This document shows, one piece after another, positions 1 to 11,509 of a DNA stretch of 64,000 nucleotides; positions within the stretch are counted from its first letter, which is position 1, and each line of letters starts with the position of its first letter. Where the stretch lies: NCBI RefSeq assembly GCF_022539505.1, contig NC_061512.1, forward strand, positions 255,146,510 to 255,210,509, in the 5' to 3' direction. The notes beneath the pieces are model-generated. The model searched no databases and had not been told where the DNA came from. It saw only the letters and a list, made by a program, of their open reading frames with translations. This DNA is from Lolium rigidum. Lineage: Eukaryota > Streptophyta > Magnoliopsida > Poales > Poaceae. The position numbers and the translations under genes were made by a program.

Positions 1-340
1 CAGGTGCAGAGCAGCGACGTCGACAACGACGACGAGTCCTTCCACACCAAGACTCGTCACGTCCTCGGGAGGCCGCAGTCCGGCCATTACGATGTCCCCT
101 TTGCTCGAGGCATTTACAAGTGCCCCTTCGCAACGAGAAGCTCGCGCCACCGACTTCAACTGCTTGGTGAACCATGCTGAATCCATTGGCGGATGCGGCG
201 CTAGAGTTGGAACGACGGTGAACGTGCATGCGTTCATGGCCAAACACAAAGCACTTGGGATTCACCTCCGCAACCTCCAAGCGAGTCACGGGCGCAACTC
301 CGGAGGCGTTGAACATGCCTATCGCACTCTTCGTATGTGA
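1..340 (+). pseudogene. XS-type zinc-finger (zf-XS) protein fragment, broken
   Basis: Frame 1 gives an acidic lead-in followed by GIYKCPF (about 121-150). The reading then passes through frame 3 (NEKLAP) into frame 2, where FNCLVNHAESIGG and AKHKALGIHLRNLQ end at a stop near 340. This order (YxCPFC, then a leucine-rich HA-S-G segment, then KHxALxxHL) is the signature of the zf-XS domain that precedes the XS domain in SGS3/FDM-type RNA-directed silencing proteins and in many small grass proteins. No XS domain follows, and the 5' part lies outside the window. At least two frame breaks occur within 30 bases, one where CTGC appears to have been read as CGC, so some may be sequence error. Family call from motif memory only; a small transposon-carried copy is possible. 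Confidence 0.55.
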
Positions 341-952
341 CTGCTCTATCCGTAGAGCAGCTTAAATTCATGTAAAATGTAGCTTATGTTGTAGGGTTCT
401 ATCGGTACTACTCGTTGGATCCGTCGTGAATATATCTATGCTATGTTGGCTGCTGTATGCGGCTTATCCTATATTTTTTCTGGATTTGTGCCCTAGATTT
501 CCTACCTGATTGGGTAAAAACGAAGGCATAAAGAAATGAATGTCGTTAAAAAACAGAAGGAGAAGCTGCTCTAGATTTGCTACCAATTTGGGCTATCAAA
601 TATGAATGAGATCGAGCGAGAGAGAGGAAAAAGGTACATTGAAAACTGCTAATCTGGGCGAAAGAGACAGAAACCACTCGTGCCCACATCCCGGACCCAC
701 ACGGCTCCACATGCTACGGCCCCACACGCTACGGCCCCACACGCTACAGCCACACAAACATGGTCTCGTCCTGTCCCACGCGGTTCTTTCCTACCAGCCC
801 CACACGACGCGACCCCACAAACGACACGACCCCACTCGTCAGCACGGAACGGCCAACTTAACGGATCCCTTCCGTCCGAGCTCCTTCTGCGGGTTTCAGA
901 CAAGGTCTTGGGAAAAACTGAGGAAAAACTAAGGAGCTGGGGAAAACTGAGC
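341..952. other. Intergenic stretch, no supported gene
   Basis: AT-rich to 600, then GC-rich and repetitive around 660-850. The small ORFs on both strands here are low-complexity (His/Pro/Thr-rich) and have no recognisable domain. The right edge is where element C is truncated. Confidence 0.6.
707..751. repeat. 15-bp tandem repeat, three units
   Basis: Three head-to-tail copies of a CCACACGCTACGGCC-like unit (707-721, 722-736, 737-751), differing at one or two bases. Shorter CCACAC-rich echoes follow to about 830. It lies in no recognised gene. Confidence 0.8.
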
Positions 953-2189
953 ACAACTAGTGTAAAGCTCATAAGGTATAGCAGTAACACTTGCACCAAT
1001 ATCACATAGACCATAATAGCAATGATCACCAATTTTAACAGATAGCATAGGAACACTAGCTTGTTTGGGTTTATTAGGATGTGAAACAATATTAGAAGCA
1101 TCTTCACGTAGAAAATAATATGACCATCCTCAACATTTTCAGTCACAAGATCTTTAACTATTGCAACAACAGAGTTCAACTTTTATTTGTTCTTCGGGTT
1201 CTCTAGGTTTCTTTTCACTTTTATGAACCGCACTATTTATAACGAGTACTCTTTCATTTTAGCAGGAAAAGGAGTTTTTTCAATATAAGCTTCAGGAATA
1301 ACACGATCAGCAGTTTCAATTACAACACATTTATTAATAGATGAATCAATTTTATCTTTATACGGTTCATGATACTTATCAAAATTCTTCCTAGGCAATT
1401 CATAATGAGAGGCAAAAGCTTTATAAAGGTTTGCAGCAACTTGAGAATCAAGACCATATGTAGCACTCATATTACGAAATGTATCAGTATCCATAAAAGC
1501 TTCAATGCATTTATAATCATAAATTATACCTGATTCTCTATCTTTGTCGTTCTCCCAACCTTCGGTATTTTCTTGGATCCGATCAAGAAGGTCCCTTTTA
1601 AACTCTTCTTTATTGCGTGTAAATGATCCGGAACAAGAAGTATCCAGACAAGGTCTTGTCTTGAAAAGAAAGTCTTGCATAGAAATTATCAATAATAATA
1701 TTACCGGGAAGCTCATGAATGGGGCATTTGAGCATTAAAGACTTCAATCTCCCCCAAGCTTGGGCAATACTCTCTCCATCATGAGGCCAGAAATTATATA
1801 TGCGGTTCCGATCTTTGTGAATTTCACTTGGAGGATAAAATTTGGAATAGAATAAAGGCACAATGTCCTCCCAATCAAGAGAATCACCATTCTTCGAGCA
1901 ATTTATACCAATGCGCCGCTTTACCAGACAGCGATATAGAGAATAGCTTCTTCCTAACTTCATTCATAGCAATACCTGCACATTTGAATAACCCGCATAA
2001 TTCATGCAAAAACAATAAATGATCACCAGGATGGACAGTTCCATCCCCTTCATAGCGGTTATCCATAACATGTTCAATAATATTCGTAGGTATTTTATAT
2101 GGTATTACTTCCTCACCTGGCGCCTCATCCACTACCGTTGCAGTAGTAGTAGATTTCCCAAATAGAAATTGAAGAGAAGATCTCTCCAT
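953..2189 (-). pseudogene. Element C: Gypsy gag-protease, truncated
   Basis: Reading leftward, the gag polyprotein starts at the ATG at 2189 (MERSSLQFLFGK). It continues through GKAAHWYKLLEEW and the typical Gypsy capsid stretch DWEDIVPLFYSKFYPPSE near 1850-1800. It goes on past DTSCSGSFTRNKEEFKRDLL near 1620 to a protease segment whose active-site loop reads CDIGASV near 980. The sequence stops there, about ten residues after the catalytic motif, so reverse transcriptase, RNase H, integrase and the 3' LTR are missing. The frame changes several times (near 1900, 1650 and 1100). It belongs to the minus-strand retroelement whose 5' LTR is split by element A. Confidence 0.75.
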
Positions 2190-2274
2190 AATGACTTATA
2201 ACAGCAGGCAGAAATAAAATCAGCACAAACAGTAAAGGTTTTCCTTACCAATTCCGCTTACCAATAGCGCTTCA

Positions 2275-2292
2275 CTCCCGGCAACGGCGCCA
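2275..2292 (-). other. Element C primer-binding site (tRNA-Asp type)
   Basis: On the minus strand the sequence is TGGCGCCGTTGCCGGGAG, 11 bases inside the LTR end at 2304. It complements the 3' end of plant tRNA-Asp(GUC) (GGCAACGGCG plus CCA). The same site type is used by elements A and E. Confidence 0.8.
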
Positions 2293-2303
2293 GAAAATAG
2301 TCT

Positions 2304-3218
2304 TGATGACCCACAAGTATAGGGGGTGTATCGTAGTATCTTCGATAAGTAAGAATGTCGATCCGAACGAGGAGCAGAAGGTGTTGACAAGCAGTTTTGA
2401 TGAAGGATTCACTGTAAATGCTCACGGAAAAGTATTCGGGGGTTTTGATGTAACAGATGAATAAAGTACGAGTAAGTAAAATGCGAGAGAAATAATTGCA
2501 GCGAGTGGCCCAATCCTTTTAGCACAAAGGACAAGCCGATTTGTTTACTTATAATGACCAAACGTTCTCGAGGACACACGGGATTTCAGTCTAGTGCTTT
2601 CGCTACATACAACTGATTAATCTTCATTGTTTTGATAAGTGTTGTGTGGGTGAACCTATGCTAATGTACCGCCCTTCCTAGGACTAATACATACTTGTGA
2701 TTATACCCCTTGCAAGCATCCGCAACTACAAGAAAGTAATTAAGATAAATCTAACCACATCCTTAAACTGCGAGATCCTGCGATCCCTCCCGCATCGATA
2801 TACCAACGGGGGTTTAGGTTTCTGTCACTCCGGCAACCCCGCAATTGGCAAACGAGTACAAGATGCATTCCCCTAGGCCCATAAATGGTGAAGTGTCGTG
2901 TAGTCGACGTTCACACGACACCACTAGAAGAATAACACCACAACTTAAATATCATAACATTGAATATTACTCAACCATAGTTCACTACTAACAATTAGAC
3001 TTCACCCATGTCCTCAAGAACTAAACGAACTACTCACGAGACATCATATGGAACATGATCGGAGGTGATATGATGATGAATAACAATCTGAACATAGACC
3101 TTGGTTCAATGGTTTCACTCAATAGCATAAACAACAAGTAGAAATCGAGTATCGGGAGAGTTTCCCCTATCAAACAATCAAGATCGGACCCAAATTGCTA
3201 CAACGAAGTGACGATGTC
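2304..3218 (-). repeat. Element C 5' LTR, distal part
   Basis: On the minus strand this part ends in TACTTGTGGGTCATCA at 2304 and is interrupted at 3218 by element A. It continues at 12911-13498. Together the two parts make one LTR of about 1.5 kb that begins TGATACGTCCAATTTGCATC and ends in CA. No gene lies here. Confidence 0.8.
3214..3218. repeat. Target-site duplication of element A (left copy)
   Basis: ATGTC immediately before the LTR start at 3219; repeated at 12911-12915 directly after the 3' LTR. Confidence 0.9.
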
Positions 3219-4610
3219 CGATACGTCCAAAACGTATCTACTTTCCCGAACACTTTTGCTATTGTTTTGCCTCTAATTTGTGTATTTTGGATGCAACTAA
3301 CACGGACTAACGCTGTTTTCAACAGAACTGATTCGGTGTCTCGTTTTTGTGCAGTAAATCCAACTTTCGGGAAAAACCTCGGGATTTTGACGAAAGGGCC
3401 TATTTTCCCAGAATAATGACGGAGCCGGAAGGGCCATTGAAGTGGAGGCCCGAGGGCCCACACTACATGGCGGCGCGGCCCAGGGGGGGCCCGCGCGGCC
3501 ATGTAGTGTGGCCCCCTCGGTCGGCCTCCGACGCCCCCTTCGGACTACTTATTCGCCTCGACCTAAAAACGCACGGAGAGAAGTCGAAGTCGCCAGAAAC
3601 CCTCCAGAACGCCGCCACATCGCGAAACTCCGTCGCGGGAGCCGGAATTCTCCGTTCGGCACTCCGCCGGGACGGGGAATTGGAGGAGATCATCACCGCC
3701 ATCACCGCCAACGCCTCTCCATCAACCAGCAATGTTTCCCCCATCCATGTGTGAGTAATTCCCCCGCTGTAGGCCGAAGGGGATGGTAGGGATTGGATGA
3801 GATTGGTCATGTAATAGCATAAGATTGTTAGGGCATAGTCCGTAGATGGTACTTTTATGATATTGTTGCAACTTGTTATGCTTAATGCTTGTCACTAGGG
3901 CCCGAGTGCCATGATCTCAGATCTGAACATGTTATTATTTCATCATGATATTCGTTGTTTATGATCTTACCCGCAAGTTGTATACACATGTCGTCGTCCG
4001 GAACCAATGGCCCCGAAGTGACAAAAATCGGGACAACCGGAGGGAATGGCGGTGATGTGAGGATCACATGTGTTCACGGAGTGTTAATGCTTTGCTCCGG
4101 TACTCTATTAAAAGGAGTACCTTAATATCCGATAGTTTCCCTTGAGGCCCGGCTGCCACCGGCTGGTAGGACAAAAGATGTTGTGCAAGTTTCTCATTGC
4201 GAGCACGTACGACTATAATTGGAACACATGCCTATTGATTGATTAGTACTAGGATACCGTTTTATTATTATCTCGCAAATGCCCTGCTATGATTGTTACA
4301 TGAGTTTCTCTCATCCATGCAACGCCCAGTCATCCGTCCCCGTGCCTACGGTATTTTAATCCCGTTGTTTACTATAATCACTACTGCTTGTCTTTGTTAC
4401 TCTGCTGTCGTTATTTCACTACTGCTATTGCTATAAAGCTGTTACTACTCGATAAACTCTTGCGAGCAAGTCCGTTTCCAGTGCAGCTGAATTGACAACT
4501 CCGCTGTTAAGGCTTTCAAGTATTCTTTGTCTCCCCTTGTGTCGAATCAATAAATTGGGTAATACTTCCCTCGAAGACTCATTGCGATCCCCTATACTTG
4601 TGGGTCATCA
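3219..4610 (+). repeat. Element A 5' LTR (1,392 bp)
   Basis: It starts CGATACGTCC where the 3' LTR has TGATACGTCC, and ends CTTGTGGGTCATCA. Identity to the 3' LTR looks like roughly 96-97 percent by eye. Differences sit mostly at CAG/CTG/CCGG sites, plus a 9-10 base indel near 3838. It holds a GC-rich inverted repeat at 3458-3511. Confidence 0.9.
3458..3511. repeat. GC-rich inverted repeat in the element A LTR
   Basis: Perfect 13-base arms CCACACTACATGG and CCATGTAGTGTGG flank a GC-rich, partly complementary core of 28 bases. The same structure is in the 3' LTR (about 11752-11805). It could form a strong hairpin in RNA or single-stranded DNA. Confidence 0.85.
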
Positions 4611-4622
4611 AGACTATTTTCA

Positions 4623-4640
4623 CGGCGCCGTTGTCGGGGA
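4623..4640 (+). other. Element A primer-binding site (tRNA-Asp type)
   Basis: CGGCGCCGTTGTCGGGGA, two mismatches to the tRNA-Asp(GUC) primer-site consensus, 12 bases after the LTR end. Confidence 0.75.
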
Positions 4641-4698
4641 GCATAGCTTTATTTGGAAGTTCACTTGGATTAATATTGTTCGCTGCAAATTCTCCATC

Positions 4699-7337
4699 AT
4701 GGGTAAACCTCGCGATACTAAGGTCGCCATATTACCATCCACTACAAGAAAAGGTACAACTACGAGTACCTCTCGCTGCTCTTGATTCACCATCTCGTGA
4801 TTGATAAACTTGTTTCACCGCCACATGCTTCAAATGCTCGGTACTTCGCTGAATCTGAAAACTCTCATAATACTGATAATATTTCTGCTGTGCTTGATGA
4901 TAGTGGTTCATTGGGAACTTTTCTAGATGCTACAATTGCTAGGTCTAGACAAATTGAAAATACCGAAACTCCGATGTTACTACACCTGTTAATTCACCCG
5001 AACTTGAATACTCTAGTGATGATCTTGATGAAGATTATGTGGAACTTGATGATGATTTTATTGAAAAATGCCATGCTACTACTGATGCAAGAAAAATTAA
5101 AAAGTTGCTTGCAGAACATACTGTTAGATATAAACTATCTCCTGATCCTAAATTTGCCACATCTCCTATAAACATTAGGGATAAAGATTATGATTTTTCT
5201 CTTGACCTATCTCATATAGCTATTGTTGAGAAAACACCTTTTTGTGGTACTGAAAAAGAAAGCGCTGTTGAACACATGACTGAGTTATCTACTTTGAGTA
5301 GCTTGTTTTCTGATGATGTTAAGAAGCGTACTTACTTTGTTGCTAAAATCTTTCCATTCTCATTAAAGGATGACGCTAAAACTTGGTATAATAGTTTGCC
5401 ACCTGGCTCTATTAAAAGTCCAAAAGAATTACTTGCTGTTTTCCTTCGGAAATACTTTCCTGCTAGTGCTCAACATGCTGCTTTGCAGAGAGTTTATAAT
5501 TTTGATCAGGGAGATGAAGAGAAATTGCCTGAGGCTTGGGCGAGATTTTGCTCTCTTATTAGAGCTCGCTCGACCATGATTTGGAAAAGCATGATTTACT
5601 TGATATATTTTATAGTGGACTAACCATTGAGTCTAGGGCATACCTGGATAGTTGTGCTTGGTTGTGTTTTCAGGAAAAGAACTCCGGACGACGTCGAAGA
5701 ATTATTGGCTAAAATAGGCCGGAATTATGATGATTGGAATACGCCTGAACCAACTCCAACGTCAATAGTGAAGAAGAGGGGTTTAATTAAATTGAATGAT
5801 GAAGATATGAGGGAAGCCAAGAAGTCTCTCAAGGAGAAAGGTATTAAATCTGAAGATGTGAAGAATCTACCTCCAATAGAAGATATATGTGAGATAATTC
5901 CCCTTTCATCCATGATTGAGGTAAAATCGCTTCAACGCTTTACTAGGGAAGATATTCCGTATTCAAAACCTCCTGCGCAATGCTTAGATGAGTTTGATAA
6001 TTATATTGTTAAGCAAGAAAATTTCAATATGAGAGTAGAGAATCATCTAATGGAAAATTCTCAAGCTATTAGTCAATTGCATGATATTGTGGAGAGAACC
6101 TCCAATGATGTTAAGATGCTTGTTAAACATTTTCATATGATTCAAACTCAAATTGATCAACTCACTAAAGTGCAAAATGACTTGTTAGGAAATAATGCTA
6201 AAGAAAAACATGCTTATGAAGTAACAACTAGAGGTGGTGTCTCTACCCAGGATCCTCTATATCCTGAAGGGCATCCCAAAAGAATTGAACAAGATTCTCA
6301 ACGCATTGAACCTAGAGCTCATTCTAAGAAAAAGAAGAAGAAACATAAAAATGTTGTAGAATCCTCTCGAACTCTGTTAATGATCCTAATAGTATTTCTA
6401 TTTCGATGCTGAAACCGAAAGTGGTAATGAACATGATAATAGTGAAGATAATGATAAGAATGATACTCCCGATAAAGAAGAGGTTGAAAAAGAACCCGAA
6501 AAGCATGCTAAAAATAAAAAGTATACTAAAGAAGATTTTATTGCTGAGAAACATGGTAATGAAAGAGAACCTTGGGTGCAAAAGCCAATGCCTTTTCCTG
6601 CTAAGAAACTAAAATCAAAGGAAGAAGAACACTATAATAAATTTTGTGATTGGATGAAACCTTTATTCTTGCAAATTCCTTTGACCGATGCTATTAAATT
6701 GCCTCCTTATTCAAAGTATATGAAAGATATTGTTACTAACAAAAGGAAAATCCCCAATGAGGAAATTTCCACTATGCTTGCTAATTACTCTTTTAATGGC
6801 AAAGTTCCAAAGAAGTTGGGCGACCCAGGTATACCTACTATTCCTTGTTCTATTAAGAATAATTATGTTAAAACTGCTCTATGTGACTTGGGAGCCGGTG
6901 TTAGTGTTATGCCTTTTTCTCTATACAAGAGACTTTACTTAGATAAGTTGATACCTACTTGATATATCTTTGCAAATGGCTGATAAATCTACTGCTATTC
7001 CTGTTGGTATATGTGAGGATGTTCTGTTCAAGTTACTAATAATCGCTTGATATTAACTGATTTTGTTGTGTTGGAAATGCCTGAAGATGATAATATGTCT
7101 ATTATTCTTGGGAGACCTTTTCTTAACACCGCAAGGGCTGTTATTGATTGCAATAAAGGAAAGGTTACTTTCAATGTTGATGACAAGGAACACACCGTCT
7201 ATTTCCCCAAGAGGATTGAAAAAGCGTGCGGAGTTAATACTATTTCTCATGTGAGAACTATCAAAGTGGGAACCATCGATTGTCCTATATATGAGCCTAA
7301 AGAAGAATATCAAACTCTTGTGATTGGATCCATATAA
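4699..7337 (+). pseudogene. Element A gag-protease polyprotein, frame-broken
   Basis: It starts at the ATG at 4699 (MGKPRDTKVAI), 60 bases after the primer site. The capsid-like part (5039-5620) has AKTWYNSLPPGSI and FLRKYFPASAQH. A lysine-rich linker with coiled-coil character (5700-6560) includes a run of lysines near 6330. The aspartic protease follows, with CDLGAGVSVMP near 6885 as active site and IILGRPFL near 7102 as flap/second-lobe motif. It ends at a stop at 7337. The frame shifts near 5570, 5660, 6370, 6400, 6960 and 7030. Most breaks coincide with a CTG that appears as CTTG or CG, so the intact frame may exist in the plant. It lacks the zinc knuckle seen in element B. The role is virus-like particle formation and polyprotein cleavage. 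Confidence 0.75.
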
Positions 7338-8151
7338 ATACAATTCAAGGTAACATGATTGATTTGAGGTTTATTTCTTCATATGCTATGTAAAATTTAT
7401 TTGGTGGCAAGACTTGATCAACCTTGTTAACAAATACCTTTTATATGCATAGAGGAGGTAAACAACATCTCTTTCTTTCTTTCTTTCTCCACTTGCTTTA
7501 GTTGCTGTAGCATTTTTATTTTGCAAAGCTTCTTAGTTGATTAGAGATTTCAAAAAATTTCCTGGCCAGTAATAATAAACTTAATACCCAGAAAATGTGC
7601 ATTTTTCAAAGTTTTCAAAAATTCGCGAAAATTACACCGTTGGTCCTATTTTTCGACGAGGCACTCGGGAGCACCGAGAGGATGACCTGTGGGGCACCGA
7701 GGGCGCCAAACCACGAGCCGGCGCGGCCAAGGAGGTGGCCGCGCCACCATGTGGTGTGGGCCCCTCCTTGCCCCACTTTGCCATCTCTTCCTCCCAGCAC
7801 CTTCTCTCTCCCGAAAAAACTCGAACACATTTCCTCTCACTCGCGTTTTTGCTCAAGAACTCCAGATTTCTCGATCTCTTTGCTCGGCTCAGATTTCTCT
7901 GCTGAAATTTGGCACATTTGCTTCTTGGTATGTGACTCCTCCACCCATCCAAGTAGAATTTTGTTTGGTTGAGTATATCTTGAATATTTTGCTGCTTGTA
8001 GGTAACTTGTTTAGTGAGCTTGCATGCTTGTTCTAATTGGTAGAAATTAGTTTTGATGCATGATTAGTACTCTAGCAAGTTCCTATGGTAGTTTCCCTCA
8101 ATTATATGTCACCAAATCAAGTTTTATATTGTTTGTTAAAAATTTCAGAAA
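7338..8151 (+). promoter_or_regulatory. Element A internal LTR-like segment before the second ORF
   Basis: No ORF of substance. It holds a TTTC microsatellite (7473-7496), then an AT-to-GC transition at 7600-7760. That stretch resembles LTR sequence and has an inverted repeat with GGCGCGGCCA arms (7711-7729 and 7736-7754). A CT-rich leader (7780-7900) and intron-like T-rich sequence follow, up to the ATG at 8152. I infer a possible internal promoter and leader for the downstream ORF. No TATA box is certain. Confidence 0.35.
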
Positions 8152-9279
8152 ATGGAAGGAGGTAGGTACCAACTCAACCAACATGAGTTGGAGGTGCCAC
8201 AGGTCATGAGAGTTCACCGGGAGGAAGGAGTATATCCCACTTATTATCACGTGTGTGGATTTCATGAGAAGTGCGGGGATTTTGCGGGACGTCCAAAATT
8301 TAATCTCTCGTGCGAGGATTGGATGATTTTGTTGACGGGGAACCATGCCAATATGTGAAACTGACTATGTCGGTAGTGCAAGATTTTAAATTCAATTGGT
8401 CACGATCTAACCCCATGGTTCGATACAAAATTTATAATAAAGCTTGTCAACTTGCCATTCAGTGATTTTTGTGCAGCGATCAAAGTGCCGCAATGGGGAT
8501 CATGCGAGAAGATAAAAGGATCGCCGCAAGAGCTCTTGGACCTCTTCGAGATGATTTGTCATGGAAGGAGTTTCTCAGGGGATGATGGTAAAATCAGTAG
8601 TATTCATTTCCCAGCTATTTGTTATTTCGCCTATTTCATTACCAAGTGCGTTCTAGCAAGAAAGATTGGAGGTAAAATAACTATCCCGGATCTAGCCTTT
8701 CTAGCTGCTGCATTACAAGGTAATAGGACTTATAACTTGGGAGCTTTGATAGCCAACAGACTTGCCACTAATCGTGATAAGGGAGGAATTTGTGGAGGTC
8801 TCATCGCCTCTCGTTTATTAGCTATGCATAATGTGAGACCTCACAGTCTTGATATTCCGCTCCCTATGGAGAAACTTGACGTAGCTTCCATGATTAAGCA
8901 TGAATTTCTTTCTACTTCGTCTAATTTAGGGAACCTATCTTAAAGAATAACATTTTACAAGAAAACTTGGACAAGGACTAAGAAAGTTGAAAAATTAGTA
9001 GGATTGCCTGCACCTTCTCTGTTTAACCTTGATTTCAGGGGGAATTGGTCAGTCACGGAAAATGCAGTTAATGCATACATCGAGGGAGGAAGCCATCGTG
9101 CACGAGACAACATGAATGAGGTCGAGGAACACCTCGACTCGTCATCCGATGCAGCAAGCTCTTCGCATCCACAAGCTGGGTATGAGGAACCCCCGCGCTT
9201 TTCTTCTGCATCGGTACCTTATTATGACTACTCCACATATGATCCACCGGCGTGGAACCCAGACCCTCGATGGGGTTGA
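8152..9279 (+). pseudogene. Element A second ORF, plant transposon accessory protein type
   Basis: Roughly 375 residues read from MEGGRYQLNQHELEVPQVM at 8152, with frame changes near 8340 and 8943. The core has LPFSDFCAAIKVPQWGS, HFPAICYFAYFITKC, GNRTYNLGALIANRL and GGICGGLIASRLL. The C-terminal tail is Ser/Pro/Tyr-rich. The order (FC-x-IP, IHFPxxxYFAxFIxKCV, TYNLGAIVARRL, GGIxA) matches, from memory, the putative plant transposon protein family found downstream of gag-protease in many grass Gypsy elements. That family is distantly like Athila ORF1. Its function is unknown. It stands in the position where autonomous relatives carry reverse transcriptase and integrase. Confidence 0.55.
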
Positions 9280-11495
9280 ACTCCACTTAGGCCAAAAGCC
9301 TAAGCTTGGGGGAGGTATACCGGCATCACTCATTCTTTGCATATTATGATTGCTGGATACTTGTATATACTTGTTTAGTTTGTTTGAGTGGCTTTCTAAT
9401 GAGAGGAAGATGATATTTGGGTAAGTGCTGCCTGAAAACAGATTCTGGTCTGTTACCGTAAAAATTCGTGTGCCCAGCCAGAACAGTATTTTGAGTTGAA
9501 AATTTTTGTGCATGTTCCCCAGGTTGTTATCTAACTTTCATTAGTTGAACACTTTTCGAACTGAGCAACGTAAGATTTTTGTAAAAATCGATTTCTGTAC
9601 TGCTGTCAGGTTTTGGCAGATTTCTGCCATCTCGCTTTTCTGTGTTTCTTTTAGTTTGCTATTTCTTGTTTTCACTTTGTTTCTTTCCCAAAACACAAAA
9701 AGACCAAAAATATTTCTGTTGTTTCTCTTCACCATTTGCTTATCTTGGTTTCTTGCATTTGTTTCACTTTATTTGCTATTGCTAGTTTGCCATAAGAAAA
9801 CCCAAAAGATTTTGCTTTGTTTGCTTGTTTCCTTTTGTTCTTATTCTCAAATTCGAAAACACCAAAAATATTTGTTGTTCTTCTTTGGTTTGTAAAGTTC
9901 ATCTTGAGTTCAATGGTCTTCGGTGGCTGGAGCGTGGTTTTCATTTCATATTATCCAAGCTACACAAGTGAAAAGGCAATAATGACGATCTACGACAATG
10001 CGATTGTGGTGAGAGGCTGGTATGAACTCTATTTGTTTTCATTTTTGTACATATACTCATCCATGTGAGCATGCTTAGTTGGTTCATGTGAGGTATATGT
10101 CATTTAATAAAGTCTAGTAGTTCATGATCTCTCATGATTAGCTCCAATCTATTAATATGAGTAGCATGTCATGGATGTTTGCTTGCATTGTTTTATTCAT
10201 AAGTAAGTATGGCATTGTGGTATCCTCCTCTGAATAATTCATTTATATCGACTTGGCACATGCTCACGCATGCATATGACTGAACAAGAGTAAATTAAGC
10301 CTCAATGACTTACATTGCTACAGAGTTCTTGTATCACTTTTATGCCTCAGTTAATTTATTTTGCCGCAAGCATGATTATGACAGTTACTGCTCTCTTGAT
10401 TTGTCGCTCCCTAGTCTTTTTGCTAGCCTTCACTTGTACTGAGCGGGAACGCTGCTCGTGCATCCAAACACATGAAAACCAAGTTATTCCAGAGTGTCCA
10501 CCATAAATACCTATGCATGGCATCTCAAACCATTCCAAGTAAATTCTCATGCGCTACCTTTAAAACCTTCAAAATGCTTCTCAATTTGTGTTTATGTTTC
10601 ATAGCTCATGAGGAAGTATGTGGTGTTTAGCTTTCAACCTTGTCATTTACTTTTGACGGACTCTCATATGGAATAGTGGCACATCCGCTTATCCAATAAT
10701 TTTGCAAAAAGAGCTGGCAATGGGATTCCCAGTCCCGAATTAATTAACTTAAATAGACACTCCTCCATGGTTTGTGATTGTTGGACGGCACCCGAAGGAT
10801 TCGGTTAGCCATGGTTTGTGTAAGAAAGGTTGGAAGGAGTGCCACATAAACATGCAAATAATTCATGGGAGCCGCTCTTGAAAGTCCGGTTGGCGAGGTA
10901 GTTGGTGTACCCATTACCATTCGTTGACAACAACAAACACCTCTCAAAATAATTTTACTCCTACTTTACAAATGAAAAGCTCTAGCGCATGTTAATCCCT
11001 GCTTCCCTCTGCGAAGGGTCAATCTTTTACTTTTATGTTGTGTCTCCATTATTTCTTTGAGCACTTTCTTGAGAGCACAACTGTCATTCTTAGTATAATA
11101 TGCTTGTCTCAAAATATGATTGATTGTGGTATAACTTTGATGCTTTTATCTTTGACAATCACTACTTCTAGTCTTTCTATGAACTCCAGAGGTGCCGGGC
11201 ATTTATGTTTTGCCAATCAAATACGAGGCAAGCGAGATACCACTTTATCATACTCTCTTATGAACATTGCAATCCTGCTTATATACATGATTCATGATGC
11301 TTATTCTTAATTGTTGGTACCTCTTCATGATTGACATAGTCTGTTAGATGATCTTATTTGCATGTACCTCATTATGAACTGCTCAAGTATTAGCCATATC
11401 ATGAGAATATATACATCATATGAGCAAATGTGTTCGTGAAAGTTCTTTTATCGCTCAGTTGTTAACTGAATTGCTTGAGGACAAGCAATAAGCTA
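9280..11495. other. Element A 3' untranslated region
   Basis: No coding pattern. A polypurine-tract-like AAGCTTGGGGGAGG occurs at about 9302-9315, directly after the second ORF. The rest is T-rich sequence followed by AT-rich sequence up to the true polypurine tract. Confidence 0.7.
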
Positions 11496-11509
11496 AGCTT
11501 GGGGGGAGT
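11496..11509 (+). other. Element A polypurine tract
   Basis: AAGCTTGGGGGGAG directly before the 3' LTR start (TGATACGTCC at 11510); primes plus-strand DNA synthesis. Confidence 0.85.

Noticed and set aside
649..1179. 176-codon minus-strand ORF with a hydrophobic N-terminal half
   Set aside because: The hydrophobic part is the element C protease region read out of frame (the true frame gives SVPMLSVKIGDH and CDIGAS); the rest is low-complexity.
1745..1765. Minus-strand AAGCTTGGGGGAG resembling a polypurine tract
   Set aside because: It encodes AQAWGRL within the element C gag domain, where this reading is conserved; no LTR start follows.
4739..4753. CACTACAAGAAAA sequence resembling a CACTA terminal repeat
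   Set aside because: It lies within the gag coding start of element A, has no partner end or 3-bp duplication, and the reading (STTRKG) is coding.
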